A stretch of 64,000 nt of DNA, taken from NCBI GenBank assembly GCA_028671895.1, contig CM053807.1:51017903-51081902 (forward strand), read 5' to 3'. A program made the position numbers and the translations under genes. Shown piece after piece: positions 1-10,914 of this stretch; within the stretch, counting starts at the first letter, position 1, and every line of letters begins with the position of its first letter. The stretch is from Oenanthe sinensis. Taxonomy: Eukaryota > Streptophyta > Magnoliopsida > Apiales > Apiaceae. The notes under the pieces were generated by a model. That model worked only from the letters and a program-made list of their open reading frames with translations. It had not been told where the DNA came from and searched no databases.

Positions 1-1
1 A

Positions 2-163
2 GTACTGGAGGAATCGGTGGACAACCATTGTGACGTACCGGAGATCAACTATGGTGCATCAAGTAACAAATATAAAACGCCATGTCGGATTTGTATTAGA
101 AATTATTATATGGGTGCATTTGTACTTTTCTTATATTGGTGTATCACTTATATATGTATGTAA
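2..163 (+). CDS. 3' end of a tail-anchored protein, probable tandem paralogue of the next gene (partial)
   Basis: An open frame enters from the left edge and ends at TAA 161-163, giving 53 residues. It has a hydrophilic stretch containing PEINYGASSNKYKTP, then a basic patch (RICIRN), then a hydrophobic C-terminus of about 17 residues (MGAFVLFLYWCITYICM). The gene at 441-2409 ends the same way: an EINNGE motif, a short basic linker, and a hydrophobic segment reaching the stop. The shared EIN-x-G motif and tail-anchor layout are seen directly. Paralogy is inferred from them. The upstream part lies outside the window, so an ATG8-like domain in this copy cannot be checked. It could also be a chance open frame. 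Confidence 0.4.
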   Translation, partial: VLEESVDNHCDVPEINYGASSNKYKTPCRICIRNYYMGAFVLFLYWCITYICM

Positions 164-297
164 ACAAGGCGAGACTCTGTTAAATTTGTTTTTGACAAGT
201 CAGATTTAGGTTGTATTTCTTAAGTCTGTCACTGATGATGGTTACAGACTTTTATGTCTCTTCTTAAGAATTGTGTTGTGTATAAATTGAGTCAAGG

Positions 298-345
298 CTA
301 GCTTAAATTGGTAGTTGGGGCTACTACCAACACTAAGTCCTTAAA
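298..345. repeat. Short dispersed repeat, copy 1 (tRNA/SINE-like head)
   Basis: TAGCTTAAATTGGTAGTTGG followed by GGCTAC recurs almost unchanged at 4757-4800. The TAGCTTAAATTGGTAG core resembles a tRNA A-box, so a SINE head is possible. No B-box or poly-A tail was identified. Confidence 0.35.
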
Positions 346-440
346 TTAGAAATTGATATTTTTTTAGGATATGTATACACAGCAAACCTGTGTTAGTGAA
401 TTTTATCTCCATGATCTGCAGAAGCAAATCTAACATCCTT

Positions 441-2409
441 ATGGCCGAACTAAGTCCTTTTCCTTTTACCGCCTGTATCGACCATGCACATTATCATATG
501 TTCTCTTTTAATTTTAAAACATTGTACATATATATTTATATGCCAGTGTTTTCATCGATTTTGTACGGATCCTCCTTTTTTCCCGAAAAAAAGGGCCTTG
601 TATACATAAATGCATGTGATATACAAAACTTATATTTTGCCGCAGAGTGCAGAGAAGTTGTGACTGTATCAGCAAGCTGCAACTTCAAATCAGAGAAATC
701 ATTAGGTACGATTTATTTTTTCTTTGTTTTATTTTCTATGTACCCTTGTGTCTTTCTTGTTTTATATAATCAGTACTAGTACTATGACATTGGTATGTTT
801 ATCTTATTTATTTCAGAAGAGAGGCAAGCAAAAATATTTACCATTAGAGAGCCATGTCCTAATAAAATACCGGTAAGAAGTTATTGTAGGCTGCAGCTAC
901 ATTGATTAATGATTATGGTTTATTTGCGGCTCGTTTCTTCTTATCTGACATCCAAGTTCTATGTGCAGGTGATTATACAAAAGGCTGATACAAGTCAAGT
1001 TCCTTGTGCGAAGAATAAGTATCTACCCTTTCTAATTTCAATAGTCTCTTTGGGCCGAAAGTCATACAAACTGTTACCTGTAAAATTGTATTCTATAAAA
1101 ATATATTTCTTGTTACACCAATGAAACCGAAACAAAAAAACAAGTGTGTTTCGTATAGATCAAAACTTGTAGCTTGATTCTTTACTCAAATTACAGTAAT
1201 GTTGATTTTGTATGGTGTTTAGAGCACGAGAGATGTAGTAGTCTTTGACTCTTTGCGATTGAGATTTGAGAAGCTTTATCACATGATTTTCTCCAGCATT
1301 TTGTTACAAATATGACTGTTTTCATACACCAGGGTATCTTTTTATCTTGATCTTTGTTTTTATAATGCTCACTCTTTACCAAATTAGTTTTGTAGGTTAC
1401 ATATCCGAGCTGACTCAAACCTTACCGGTCTTTCTGTTTCGATTTGGAATCAAATATTCAAAGTTGAAAGGGAATTGAAGAAGTATTCATTATTTATGCT
1501 ATTGAAACACAGGGATCCTGTCTGTGAGTGCCCACTATACACGTGATTGATAGAATTATTTAGTAAAGATATATTTTCGAATCCAAGTCTTATTTGTTTT
1601 TGCTCTTGTAGTCAAGAAACTGATGTCGTCTGTGTACGACGAATACAAAGATGAAGATGGCAACCTTAACATCACCTTAAGCGGCAAGATAAGAGATATT
1701 CTTCCGCAGCCTAGCCCGAGGAACATCATTGCAAGCACATTCTTTGTTGTTAATATGCCAAGTTAGTGTGTTAGTTTTGTGTAGATAACTACTACTTTAG
1801 GCTTCTTGATAAAGTGCACACACACAAAGCTCGGTTTGATATAATATTGGCTTGGTGAATTTACACTTGTCGAAGTTAGACCTATATTTCGTAATTTTTA
1901 AAAGTTTTTATATTGTACAGGTGACTTGAAGCTCTACCACGTGCGCAAGGATGGCATGGACCTGGCTGGCCTGTTTTTTGAGTATATTGTCAAGAAATGC
2001 TTGAAGGACGAATGGTATCGGGAACTCGAGTGTAGCAAGTGTCCCTGTCCGAACAAGCTCATTTTCTATCTGGCTGCTACAGGGTTCGAATACAAAAAAG
2101 AAAACAAGAACATATTCCGCAAACACGCCAAGCAATTCAATGAGTCGTTTGGACAAATGGAGGGGATGGACATGGACATGAGGTGGGGTTTCCGGGAGAT
2201 CAACAATGGAGAAATAAGGAACGATTATATTAGTGAGTATTATTATATAGTTATTCTTATAATTTTCATATTGTTTGGTAATCTCATGTGTATGTAAAGG
2301 TGGAGTGAAGGTGAAGGATGTGGACATAAACAGATACTCCTATGTAATTATTTTTTTCCTAGCTTGCATCTTTCTCTACAGGTTGTATGCTCTCTGCATT
2401 TTCTTTTAA
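441..2409 (+). CDS. ATG8-domain protein with unknown C-terminal domain and C-terminal membrane anchor
   Basis: Eight exons keep one frame: 441-453, 646-705, 817-872, 969-1018, 1396-1523, 1612-1761, 1921-2232 and 2300-2409, with GT-AG introns, giving 292 residues. Residues ~18-127 follow the ATG8/GABARAP ubiquitin fold: FKSEKSLEERQAK, IREPCPNKIPVIIQKA (family IREKYPDRIPVIVEKA), ADSNLTGLSV, SLFMLLKHRDPV and LMSSVYDEYKDEDG before LNITLSG. The family then ends in a glycine that ATG4 exposes for lipidation. Here SGKIRDILPQ follows, with no such glycine, and the protein continues. Residues ~150-250 are unrecognised and carry a CSKCPCP cysteine cluster. Residues ~269-292 are a hydrophobic segment ending at the stop, i.e. 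a tail anchor. The LIR-docking region is altered: KKYLVPADL becomes NKLHIRADSNL. Inference: a membrane-anchored ATG8-like protein that would not need conjugation. The tiny first exon (MAEL) is the least certain part. Confidence 0.72.
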
Positions 2410-4756
2410 ATGGTTTTAAATTATCTGAATTAAAAAGTTATCATGGAGACAGACTCCAAGCTTCCTAAGATTCAGCCAAGAGAAAAACTTTTTCCGGTGG
2501 TTAAGTTGAAAGAGTATGGAGCACGATTGGATAGCCAAATTATCCCATGAGTTTGATTTTGACTCGTCCCTAGATTTTTTAGATCAGATATTCATTTATA
2601 AGGCTATAAGCCAAATTATTAAAAAAAAAGTTGAAAGAGTGCAGGCCTGGTTTGCGTAGATCTAAGCTTCAATGTAAAATTTTGGCAGTACCAGCTTGGT
2701 AGTTTAGAAATTAAGACAAATCCTCCTAAAATCTTATTAACCCGGAAAGTCGTGGACACCAACGTTCCAAAATCAATTTCTATATGTAATTAAGGAATAT
2801 AATTTATGTACACATGGCTCGTTACTTTAAACAATAATCACATTATACCAAGTTTTGATATTTTATGTTATTCAGTTTTTTTTTAAATCATAATTTTTAA
2901 CATAATTAATAATAATATATCCCAGATATATTTTTAACTAAAAGGTAAATTTACAAGATAATAACGAATAAATTTTTATTTTGAAATGAGACGATTAACT
3001 ATTTCTAAATTAGTGAAATAGCATACATAAGTGATAAGTACATAACTAACAAGAAAACCCAAGTGCACTTATTTGTTAAGAATTCTAAGAAAGTATAGAT
3101 CGGGTACACAATACCTTTGACGATCCGGAGAGAGTTGATTGTATGAGGGGGAGATGGTTGCTCCTTTTAAATTTGATTTTATATTATTATTTCATGTGAT
3201 ATTATTGTAAAATATATATAATCGTATTTTTCCTTGTTTTGATGCCGGATTAATTATTTTTTTTTTGAACTTTGATACAGTATTAATTATTTTTTTGTAT
3301 TTTCATTGCATGTATGTTCAGACATTAAAGTTTTATTGTCTAAATATCCAGAGACAACTTGCATATTTTTTGGTTAGATGATAAACTTTTTTGAATGAAA
3401 GGACTCCGTTTTTACGGGATTATATTTCGGTACAAATCATCCACATGAAAGTTATTCTGGCAAGAAAAAAAAACTAGAACATATTTTAAATTATTACTTA
3501 TCGGGAAAAAAACCCATACATTTTACATGAACTGACTGAGACAATAAAACGCCTATCATCTTTCACTATACAGTATGCGTTTCGATATTGGGCCTTTTAA
3601 CCCTTAATTGTCATCACAACTTTTGGATTTAAATATATGGAAATAAGATAAGTGTTCATGCATTGACTTTTGGATCTGTACTCGGCTGCTGCTTGCACTT
3701 CATATGGTTTTTGTGGAACTCATTTATGTTGTATTTAAAATTTGAGTGGTTGAATAACTCTTTTCGGAACTATTTGATCGATGTTGTCCATGATAGAGTG
3801 TAAGTTATACTTCATTCATTAATTGTGAGACAACAATGTCATTCGCTAAATATATTGGTGCCGGAGGGTTCGTGTTTTTTATAGAAATGTGAATTTTCAT
3901 GCATGTCTGTTATTTGTGATGCCATCAAAACATGCTTATGAAATCAGTATTTTACGACCAAATATGACAAATGATTTATTTTTCCAGGAATATAGGGCGT
4001 TAGGTCCCATTTGCAATTTGTATATATTCTCTTATATCTCAAGTATTGGATACTTGGATGCTTCAAAGATATATATGGCTCTGTACTTGAATGGACTATT
4101 AGGATTTAGGTGGCTTTCATAAAAAATTAAAAACAGAGTATCTAGACTTTAAGATATGGTTTTCAATGGAGTATTAGTTATCTTATAGCCTTATAGGGCA
4201 AGCTGCATTCTCACTTTTTCTTACACTTTGTTGTCATTATATATTTTATTCAACGATTATCTCTGTAATTGGTTTTATCATGCTGGTCAAATTTGTGAGT
4301 GCAGTAATACTGTTTTAGTAGTGAACATTTCATGGCCTACATTGGTTAATTTCTTAATGAAGTTCCCTGGAGTACGTAGTTAGTTGTATCCAAATTTGTA
4401 AAAAGGAAATTATGCTTCTAGTGTCGAAATCAAAACATATAGGCCATTGCAGATATTTGGAGTGATATTGATTCTAACCTGATACTCTTCATGAATCAAC
4501 TAACCCCTTAATTCTTTCAAAAAATAAAATAAAAGATGTGCGCAACTATTTGAACTGTTTCCATCTATAATTATGCAGAATATTATTACTTTCAAGATTT
4601 TCAAAATAAAATTTATACTGTCCGGCTTTACAGTAGATGCTAAGTTACAAATTTTTTATTTAGATTTACAAACAAAGAAATTTACAATAAAAAACGATTT
4701 ATTCTAATATCTTTAAAGCCCACTATGTAATCACCCAATTCTATGACAAGGCATTA

Positions 4757-4800
4757 AGGGTAGCTTAAATTGGTATTTGGGGCTACTTCCAAGTTCCGAC
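4757..4800. repeat. Short dispersed repeat, copy 2
   Basis: TAGCTTAAATTGGTATTTGG followed by GGCTACTTCC matches the copy at 298-345. The tRNA-like A-box core suggests a SINE relic. Confidence 0.35.
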
Positions 4801-4826
4801 CCTAATTTTGGTCATAGTCGTGTGGT

Positions 4827-5046
4827 TTTATTTGACATTTGACTTTTTGTCACACATTTTTTATTTAGGAGCTCTAAATATATAGTTAAATTTATTACTT
4901 TTAAATTTTTCTTTTTTTAATAAAATATTAAACTAAAACTTTTATTCACAAAAAAAAATTTAAAATAATAATTCTAACTATGTAGTCAAAACTCTTAAAA
5001 ATGTGTGCTAAAAAGTTAAACGTTAAATATTAACAAATAGATGGAG
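4827..5046. mobile_element. Degenerate Stowaway-like MITE
   Basis: The ends are loosely inverted: TTTTATTTGACATTTGAC on the left, and GTTAAACGTTAAATATTAAC before ATGGAGTATTA on the right. The pattern matches the better-preserved element at 9746-9977 but with more decay. Boundaries are approximate. Confidence 0.3.
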
Positions 5047-6544
5047 TATTAACTAATTAACATACAAAACTAAGGTATGTAACATGAAAAAGGCAGGTTT
5101 TGACTTTTGAGTCCTCGAATCAGGCCTCTAAAGTAATACATTTGGGAATGGGAAAAAATATTACTTTACCGAATTTATTATTTTATCAATATAATAACAT
5201 TTTATTACTTTATTGATAAAGTAATATTTTATTATTTTACCGAATTTTCATGTTTACGTATTACAATACATTATGTTTAAAAATAAGAATCAATCATATG
5301 CAATGTATTTGATCTAAAATTATTTTTGTTATGATTAATTATATCTAAAAACTAGATTCATGCTTTGGCAAAAAAAAAAACTAGATTCATGCATATAAAA
5401 AATTGCACCAGATACAGTATACATGTAACATGTATTTTGTACATCGTATAGAAACTCAATCATTTAAAGTTTATTGTAATTCTAAAATATAAATTGATGA
5501 ACATACAACACAATATTAATGATAATACTTTGTGATTAACTATATACAGTAAACGATAGAATGGTACATTACAAACACATACAGTATTAACTTTTTTTTA
5601 CAGTATACACCAATGTCTTCGCATCATCTGAAAGGAGTGAAAAAATCATTATTACTTTACATATTACTTGGGCCCTTGATGATTTTTTAATTTTTTATTA
5701 TCTTACGCTTTTAGTGAGAATATTATTTTACAAAATTTATTACTTAAACAAAATTATTATTTTATCGAATATTACATAATCGAGGTTGAACTGTAAATTC
5801 CTTCTCCGACGCACCTACTAACACTATATGTACCTTGCACATCATGTTTTGACACAAATTTAGGATTTATATTAGTGTTTGGTAATTTTTTCTTGGTCGG
5901 AGCTTTGGTACCTCGAAATTGCATATTAAGAATATGCACGTGACTTGCACAAGTTAAGGTGCTAGTTTTATATTAATAAGATATTATTGAAAATTTCACT
6001 AATGTGTCATTTTTTTTTTTTGAAAAATCTAATGTGTTATTTTAAATATAAAGGTAATCTGTCAACTGTCATTTAGTGAGCTAGAAGGTTTAGCTGTCCT
6101 GTAATTTACAGACATCTAGGAATCGGGTTAACTAAAATCTTTAACAGTTACGAACAAAATTGTGAGTGTATTCAAGGTTTGCAGTTTAATAAAGTTATAG
6201 AAGGTATAGGAAATCATTCAACCTAATAAATCTTATGCAAGCTTTCAAAATGGTCTTACAAGCAATATAAATGTTAAAATGTATTCATATCTAGGCATTT
6301 TATTGCAACAAATGGTCTGGTAAAACTGTAAATTTCCAGAACTGAAGAAATTCCAAACTAAACAACTACAAGTAGTCAAGCACTATAAATGATAATATTA
6401 TGCTTGTTTTACTATACAAGGAATCGCCATTATAAGAAGTTTACAGTACGATATAATTGTGGAAAGAATCAGAAGTACATGAACAGAATTACAAGGTATG
6501 CCTATCTTATTCCTACTCAGCAGCAATATGATCCCCTTGTTCTT

Positions 6545-6662
6545 TAGCACCAAGCTCCTCCTCAGCACCACGCTCCTCCTCCTTCGCTGTCTGCATATCT
6601 TACTTCTCAGCATGAACTGGTACCACAAGGAAGGCTTTGAGTGAATCAAGAAGATATTTAAT
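6545..6662 (-). pseudogene. Coding-like fragment, unidentified
   Basis: The minus strand reads KYLLDSLKAFLVVPVHAEK, a stop, then DMQTAKEEERGAEEELGAKE in the same frame. The charged composition looks more like coding sequence than the surrounding AT-rich DNA. No family recognised. It may belong with the fragment at 7341-7563. Confidence 0.2.
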
Positions 6663-7340
6663 ATAATACTAGCTTATATTTATGCACGGATTAAATTATT
6701 TTAATATTTTCTTTATATATTTTAAATATATTTTAAATTTTATAATAATAATGTAATTTTTATTTAATTTTATATGTATATATTATATATATTTTTTTTC
6801 ATATACTTTATTTGTATTTTAATAGAATAATGTTTTTGTATTTTGTTTAGAGATGTGTTTTATTTAGAAGATTAATTTAACATGTATATTAAGTAGGAGA
6901 TGAGTGTTTAAAAATTAGGCTCAATAATAACTATCCGGCCCAAACACCGACCAAGGACCACCAAAATTTTAATTTTTCAGTTTTAATAATATAGTATAGA
7001 TATATGATTAAGCCGGTATTTTTTAACCAAGATGCTCAGTATTAGAGGATTTAGCAAGACAGGGGAATGAAAAAAAATTCATATATACGAATTTAGCTAC
7101 TGAATTTAGGTTTATACATTTTTTAGCAAACATAGACTTTGGCAGATGTGTGGTTTAGTTATATATTAGTTGTCGTTGGCTCATATTTTAACTTAGAAAG
7201 GTGTGTGGCTTAACAATGATATTCACAGAAAACAAAACCAATAATCGGAAAATTTTAGGTCTAGATTTACTCATGTTTATTGATGTTTAATCATACCAAA
7301 ACTAAAATGAACAAACAATATTAAAAGATAAAAAACATTC

Positions 7341-7563
7341 TACTTAATGTTGTCAAAGTTATCTTTAAAATCAAGTGTTTGATCAACTTGCACAGTTTCA
7401 CTAATTTCCTCAGCGGGATCTTCTTCTTCCTTCTTCTTGAGATAAGCCATCCAGAATCGAGCATACAAGAATGACGGCCGGTGTTTTCCAGTCCAAGAAT
7501 ATCCGCAAGCTGTTCAGTTAAACCCATAAACTTTTCCATTTCTTTTTCAATTTCATCTTTCGT
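7341..7563 (-). pseudogene. Frameshifted coding remnant, unidentified
   Basis: The minus strand opens with MTKDEIEKEMEKFMGLTEQL and runs to NTGRHS. It then continues in another frame as LYARFWMAYLKKKEEE and an acidic stretch ending DNFDNIK before a TAG at 7341-7343. Joining the two parts needs a single frameshift at about 7470. Both halves have biased, charged composition typical of real protein. The family is not recognised and no flanking exons were found, so this is debris of an unknown gene. Confidence 0.3.
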
Positions 7564-7629
7564 CATAAGAATCTATATGTTAGAAATAAAGAACTGATGT
7601 TGTCAGAGATTATTTCGAACAGAATTTAG

Positions 7630-7740
7630 TGAAGCCAATCAGAGTTTAAACTGATATCATCAGAGTTTAGAAGTTGTTGATAGAGTTTACTCGATCAGAG
7701 TTTACTAACCGACAGAGTTTATGATACCAGAGTTTGACAA
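7630..7740. repeat. Cluster of AGAGTTTA words
   Basis: The 8-mer AGAGTTTA (or a one-base variant) recurs about six times in roughly 110 bases, often preceded by ATC or GAC. Probably decayed repeat DNA just upstream of the HD2 pseudogene. Origin unknown. Confidence 0.35.
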
Positions 7741-7997
7741 AGATGGAAACAGATAATTCAGGGATTGATTGGGATAAAGGAGGAAGTGTTTTAATGCAAT
7801 TTTATTATCTTTTTAGAAGCTATCTTTAGGAAGATAATGATGGAAATAATATTTCTACATTTAATGATCATTATCCTCTTTGTGTCGGGAAGTTTCTTCA
7901 AGTCTGCAATTATTTTAGGGATTCGATTTTTGCTTCTATTTTCAATTATTGCTCTCTTTTATAAGGTATTATCTCACTTTTTAAACAAACCCTAGGG

Positions 7998-8305
7998 ATG
8001 AAATTTTGGGGAATTGAAGCACCAACTGGGAAAGCGAAACCAATAATTCTTAGAGATGGGCAGCTCATACATATTTCTCAGGCAGCACTGGGATTCGAAG
8101 ACGTGAAGACTTAGATGTTGCAGTGTGGGTGTCAGTGGATACAAAGAAGATTCTACTTGGAAGGTTATCCAGCAATACTCCACAAATTATGCTGGATCAC
8201 ATGCTGCACAAGAAATTTTTCATTTCCCACACTTGGGAAGATGGTTGTGTGCACTTCTCAGGATACTCTACCGAAGAGGAGGATCTTAATCGAAAGAAAA
8301 AGTAA
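7998..8305 (+). pseudogene. HD2-type histone deacetylase (HDT) N-terminal domain, frameshifted pseudogene
   Basis: Plant HD2 deacetylases are nucleolar chromatin proteins with a nucleoplasmin-like N-terminal domain starting MEFWG(V/I). Here the ATG at 7998 gives MKFWGIEAPTGKAKP and DGQLIHISQAALGFED, then a stop at about 8112. One base out of frame the match resumes: DVAVWVSVDTKKILLGRLSS, HKKFFISHTWEDGCVHFSGY, and an acidic STEEED before TAA. The sequence therefore covers the N-terminal domain (about 100 codons) with one frameshift and lacks the long acidic region and zinc finger. No intron is visible within it, which fits a retrocopy but does not prove it, since no poly-A tail or target duplication was found. 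Confidence 0.7.
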
Positions 8306-9745
8306 AAATCTGGGGTGATATCACTGTTCAAGAGCCCTCTCAATCATCACATTTTCACCTTTGAAGTCTCGGCATTGAGATTTATGAATACCAATCATTT
8401 TTGTGAAAATTTAGAGGGTAGAATAATTGACAAAGATGTTTTTTAATGTCATGAACATCGATTGTTGTCTCTTTTTAGTAGACACCTCAACCTATGTTTA
8501 CATGGCAAAAAAGAAAAAAATGGCAGAAAAGAAAGACCTAGAAAATTTTAACAAGCATGCTTAAAAAAAATTATTAATACTAAATATGAATACAAGTACC
8601 GTTGTAATTGTTTTTATATTATAAATTATCTATCGGTTTATATATACTAAATATGACTCGAGTACCGTTGTAATTATTTTTATATTATAAATAATCAATC
8701 GATTTATAGGTGTCAAGAACAATTTTCGCCAAATTTTTTTAATTAAACATTAAAAATCAAAATATTAAACATTTGTTGGTAGAAATATGAGTCAAACTTA
8801 AATATTTACTATTCTAGTAAGTATCAAGATAATCATGTCGTTACAACCTTGTTTAGTTCTTATTCATATGTATTGTATTAAATTATTTTAAAATACTTAC
8901 GTCATGACTCAATAGAAATATGTGATAATTTTTTTATATTTCTTTCTGTGAGAACTAAAATACGGTTAAATATATTAATTATTTATGTATTAAAAATATT
9001 TTACCATTTATCTCGTAATTCCCGACCTTCAGAATTAGCTGGCAAATATCTATGAGTTTTTTATATAGTATATTTTTTTATATTCTAATACATTTCATAA
9101 TTTTAATTTAATATGAAAAAAAACATTATGACATTTTTAGTTATATCAATTAATTTATTCAAAAAATTTGGCCTAAATATTTATAATGACTGAAATTTTA
9201 TATATTTGAGATTATAATATTAATAATATATTATAATTTGACAAGATTTTATTATAAATAATAATCTAAAATTCAAATAGAGTTTTAATTAAAAATTAAC
9301 ATGTTTAAATTGGAATATTTTAATTTGTTCCAACAAAATTAATAATTTATATACTATTATTTAAATTGTTCCCGTGTTATTTATTAATATTAGTATAGAA
9401 TTCGTAAAAAATCAAGTCATATTTCTATTTGTGAAATTTATTAAATATGCATAATTTTATATTAAAAATTAAATATACTATCTCAATTATAATAATTCAT
9501 ATTTATTAGATGTAATGTTATCAAACATTAATATTATATGTTTTATAATATTCAAATCTTTTTGTATCTTTAAAACTAATAATATAAATATTCTATTTAA
9601 ATATTCTATTTAAAATATTAAAATCGTAGTAATTTAAATATTAAAATATATAATATTATTCAATATTAAATTTAAATAATTTAACAATTACTATTTTAAA
9701 ATTATTGAATTAATTAAACTACAAAAAATCTCATACTATTATATT
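8306..9745. other. AT-rich intergenic DNA, nothing identified
   Basis: Extremely A/T-rich with frequent stops. A short direct duplication is visible (TACTAAATATGA with a following GTACCGTTGTAATT at about 8577-8620 and 8645-8680). No gene or bounded element was recognised. Confidence 0.4.
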
Positions 9746-9977
9746 ATTCCCTCTAATTTTTTATATTTGTCGTTTAACTTTTTTGTACGTAATTTAAAGT
9801 AATTTGACCGCATATTTAAAATAATTATTTTAAAAAATTCTTTTTGTGAATTTTAGTATAAATTATATATATTTTTTCAAAATTTGTATTTTTTAAAAAT
9901 AATTATTTTAACTATACGGTCAAAGTTTTGAAATGTGTGCAAAAATGTCAAACGCCAAATAAAACCAGAGGGAGTAT
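9746..9977. mobile_element. Stowaway-like MITE
   Basis: Inverted ends are clear: TTCCCTCTAATTTTTTATAT on the left and AAAACCAGAGGGAG followed by TA on the right. The interior is also inverted (TTGACCGCATATTTAAAA against AACTATACGGTCAAAG). The CTCCCTCT ends and TA flanks are typical of Tc1/mariner-related Stowaway elements. Confidence 0.55.
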
Positions 9978-10092
9978 AACACATGAATAGAAATAATGTT
10001 AATAATAACAATTATTTATATCAAATTGTTATTTTTGTTATCCATTTTTAAAAACCATTTATTTTTATTCTTTCACCCACAGGGATACATGA

Positions 10093-10775
10093 TACAGTAA
10101 AATCTCTATAAATTAATATCATTGGGCCTGAAAATTTTTATTATTTTAACGAGATTATTAGTTTATCGATTAATAAATATTTTATTATTTTATAAATAAA
10201 TTAATATTTATTAATTTACACAATATTTCATAGTGTATCAAATAAAATTTTTTAATCAAAAACTCAATACCGTATGCATATGAATAATCATAATAAATTA
10301 TATATATTGGTATGGGGCTGTTAATTAATTAATTCATCTACTATAAACAAATGATAGTAAATTCTAACACGATTCATTAAGAGAATTAATAATTTTATTA
10401 TAAAATTAAACACATACTAGACAATTCAGATCAAACTATTATAATTCACCCAAAAATTAAGGATATATTATATGTCCTTCGTATAATTAGAGTTGAAATT
10501 GAATTTGATTCTCCCGAAAACAGAAACAGTCAACTATGGACACATATTTTAGTAAAGTTGTCTATAAAATATTTAAATATTATGTGTTATATATGATAAA
10601 ATTAATATTTTCATTGAATTATTATTTTATATTTATATAGGGTCTTGAAGGATTTCACCAAAAATTATTATCTTATGCATTTAGCGATAATATTAATTTA
10701 TCCTGTTAGCCCAAGTCGGGACCGGAAATAATTATTATTTAATCGAGGTTATTAATTTATCAATGTTTTACGGTA
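10093..10775. mobile_element. Non-autonomous DNA element with CTCTATAAATTAAT ends
   Basis: The left end TACAGTAAAATCTCTATAAA is mirrored by ATTAATTTATCAATGTTTTA with CGGTA on the right. Sub-ends (GAGATTATTAGTTTATCGAT and CGAGGTTATTAATTTATC) are also repeated. It resembles a common plant MITE-like family. Superfamily not assigned. Length about 680 bp, AT-rich, no ORF. Confidence 0.4.
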
Positions 10776-10914
10776 TATAGATGGACTTTTATATACTAGT
10801 GTAACCCGGGCTAATTAGCTAGGATATAATTCTTTGGGGCCATGATAGATGTTCGTTATATATGTTAACATCGATCAAACAGAATTATAGAAAGAAGGAT
10901 GAAGAAATAATATT

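Larger units (their letters stand above)
2410..6520. other. AT-rich intergenic DNA, no gene recognised
   Basis: Mostly A/T with many stops in all frames. A 35-codon open frame at about 2443-2550 (METDSKLPKIQPREK...) is too short and unsupported to call. A second copy of the SINE-like head lies at 4757-4800 and a degenerate MITE at about 4827-5046. Nothing else was identified. Confidence 0.5.

Noticed and set aside
1225..1302. Extra exon of the ATG8-like gene (reads TRDVVVFDSLRLRFEKL)
   Set aside because: It keeps frame, but the ATG8 alignment joins exon 4 (ending 1018) straight to exon 5 (from 1396). Including it would insert unrelated residues and use poor splice sites.
1908..2327. Minus-strand 139-codon open frame
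   Set aside because: Antisense shadow of exons 7-8 of the ATG8-like gene.
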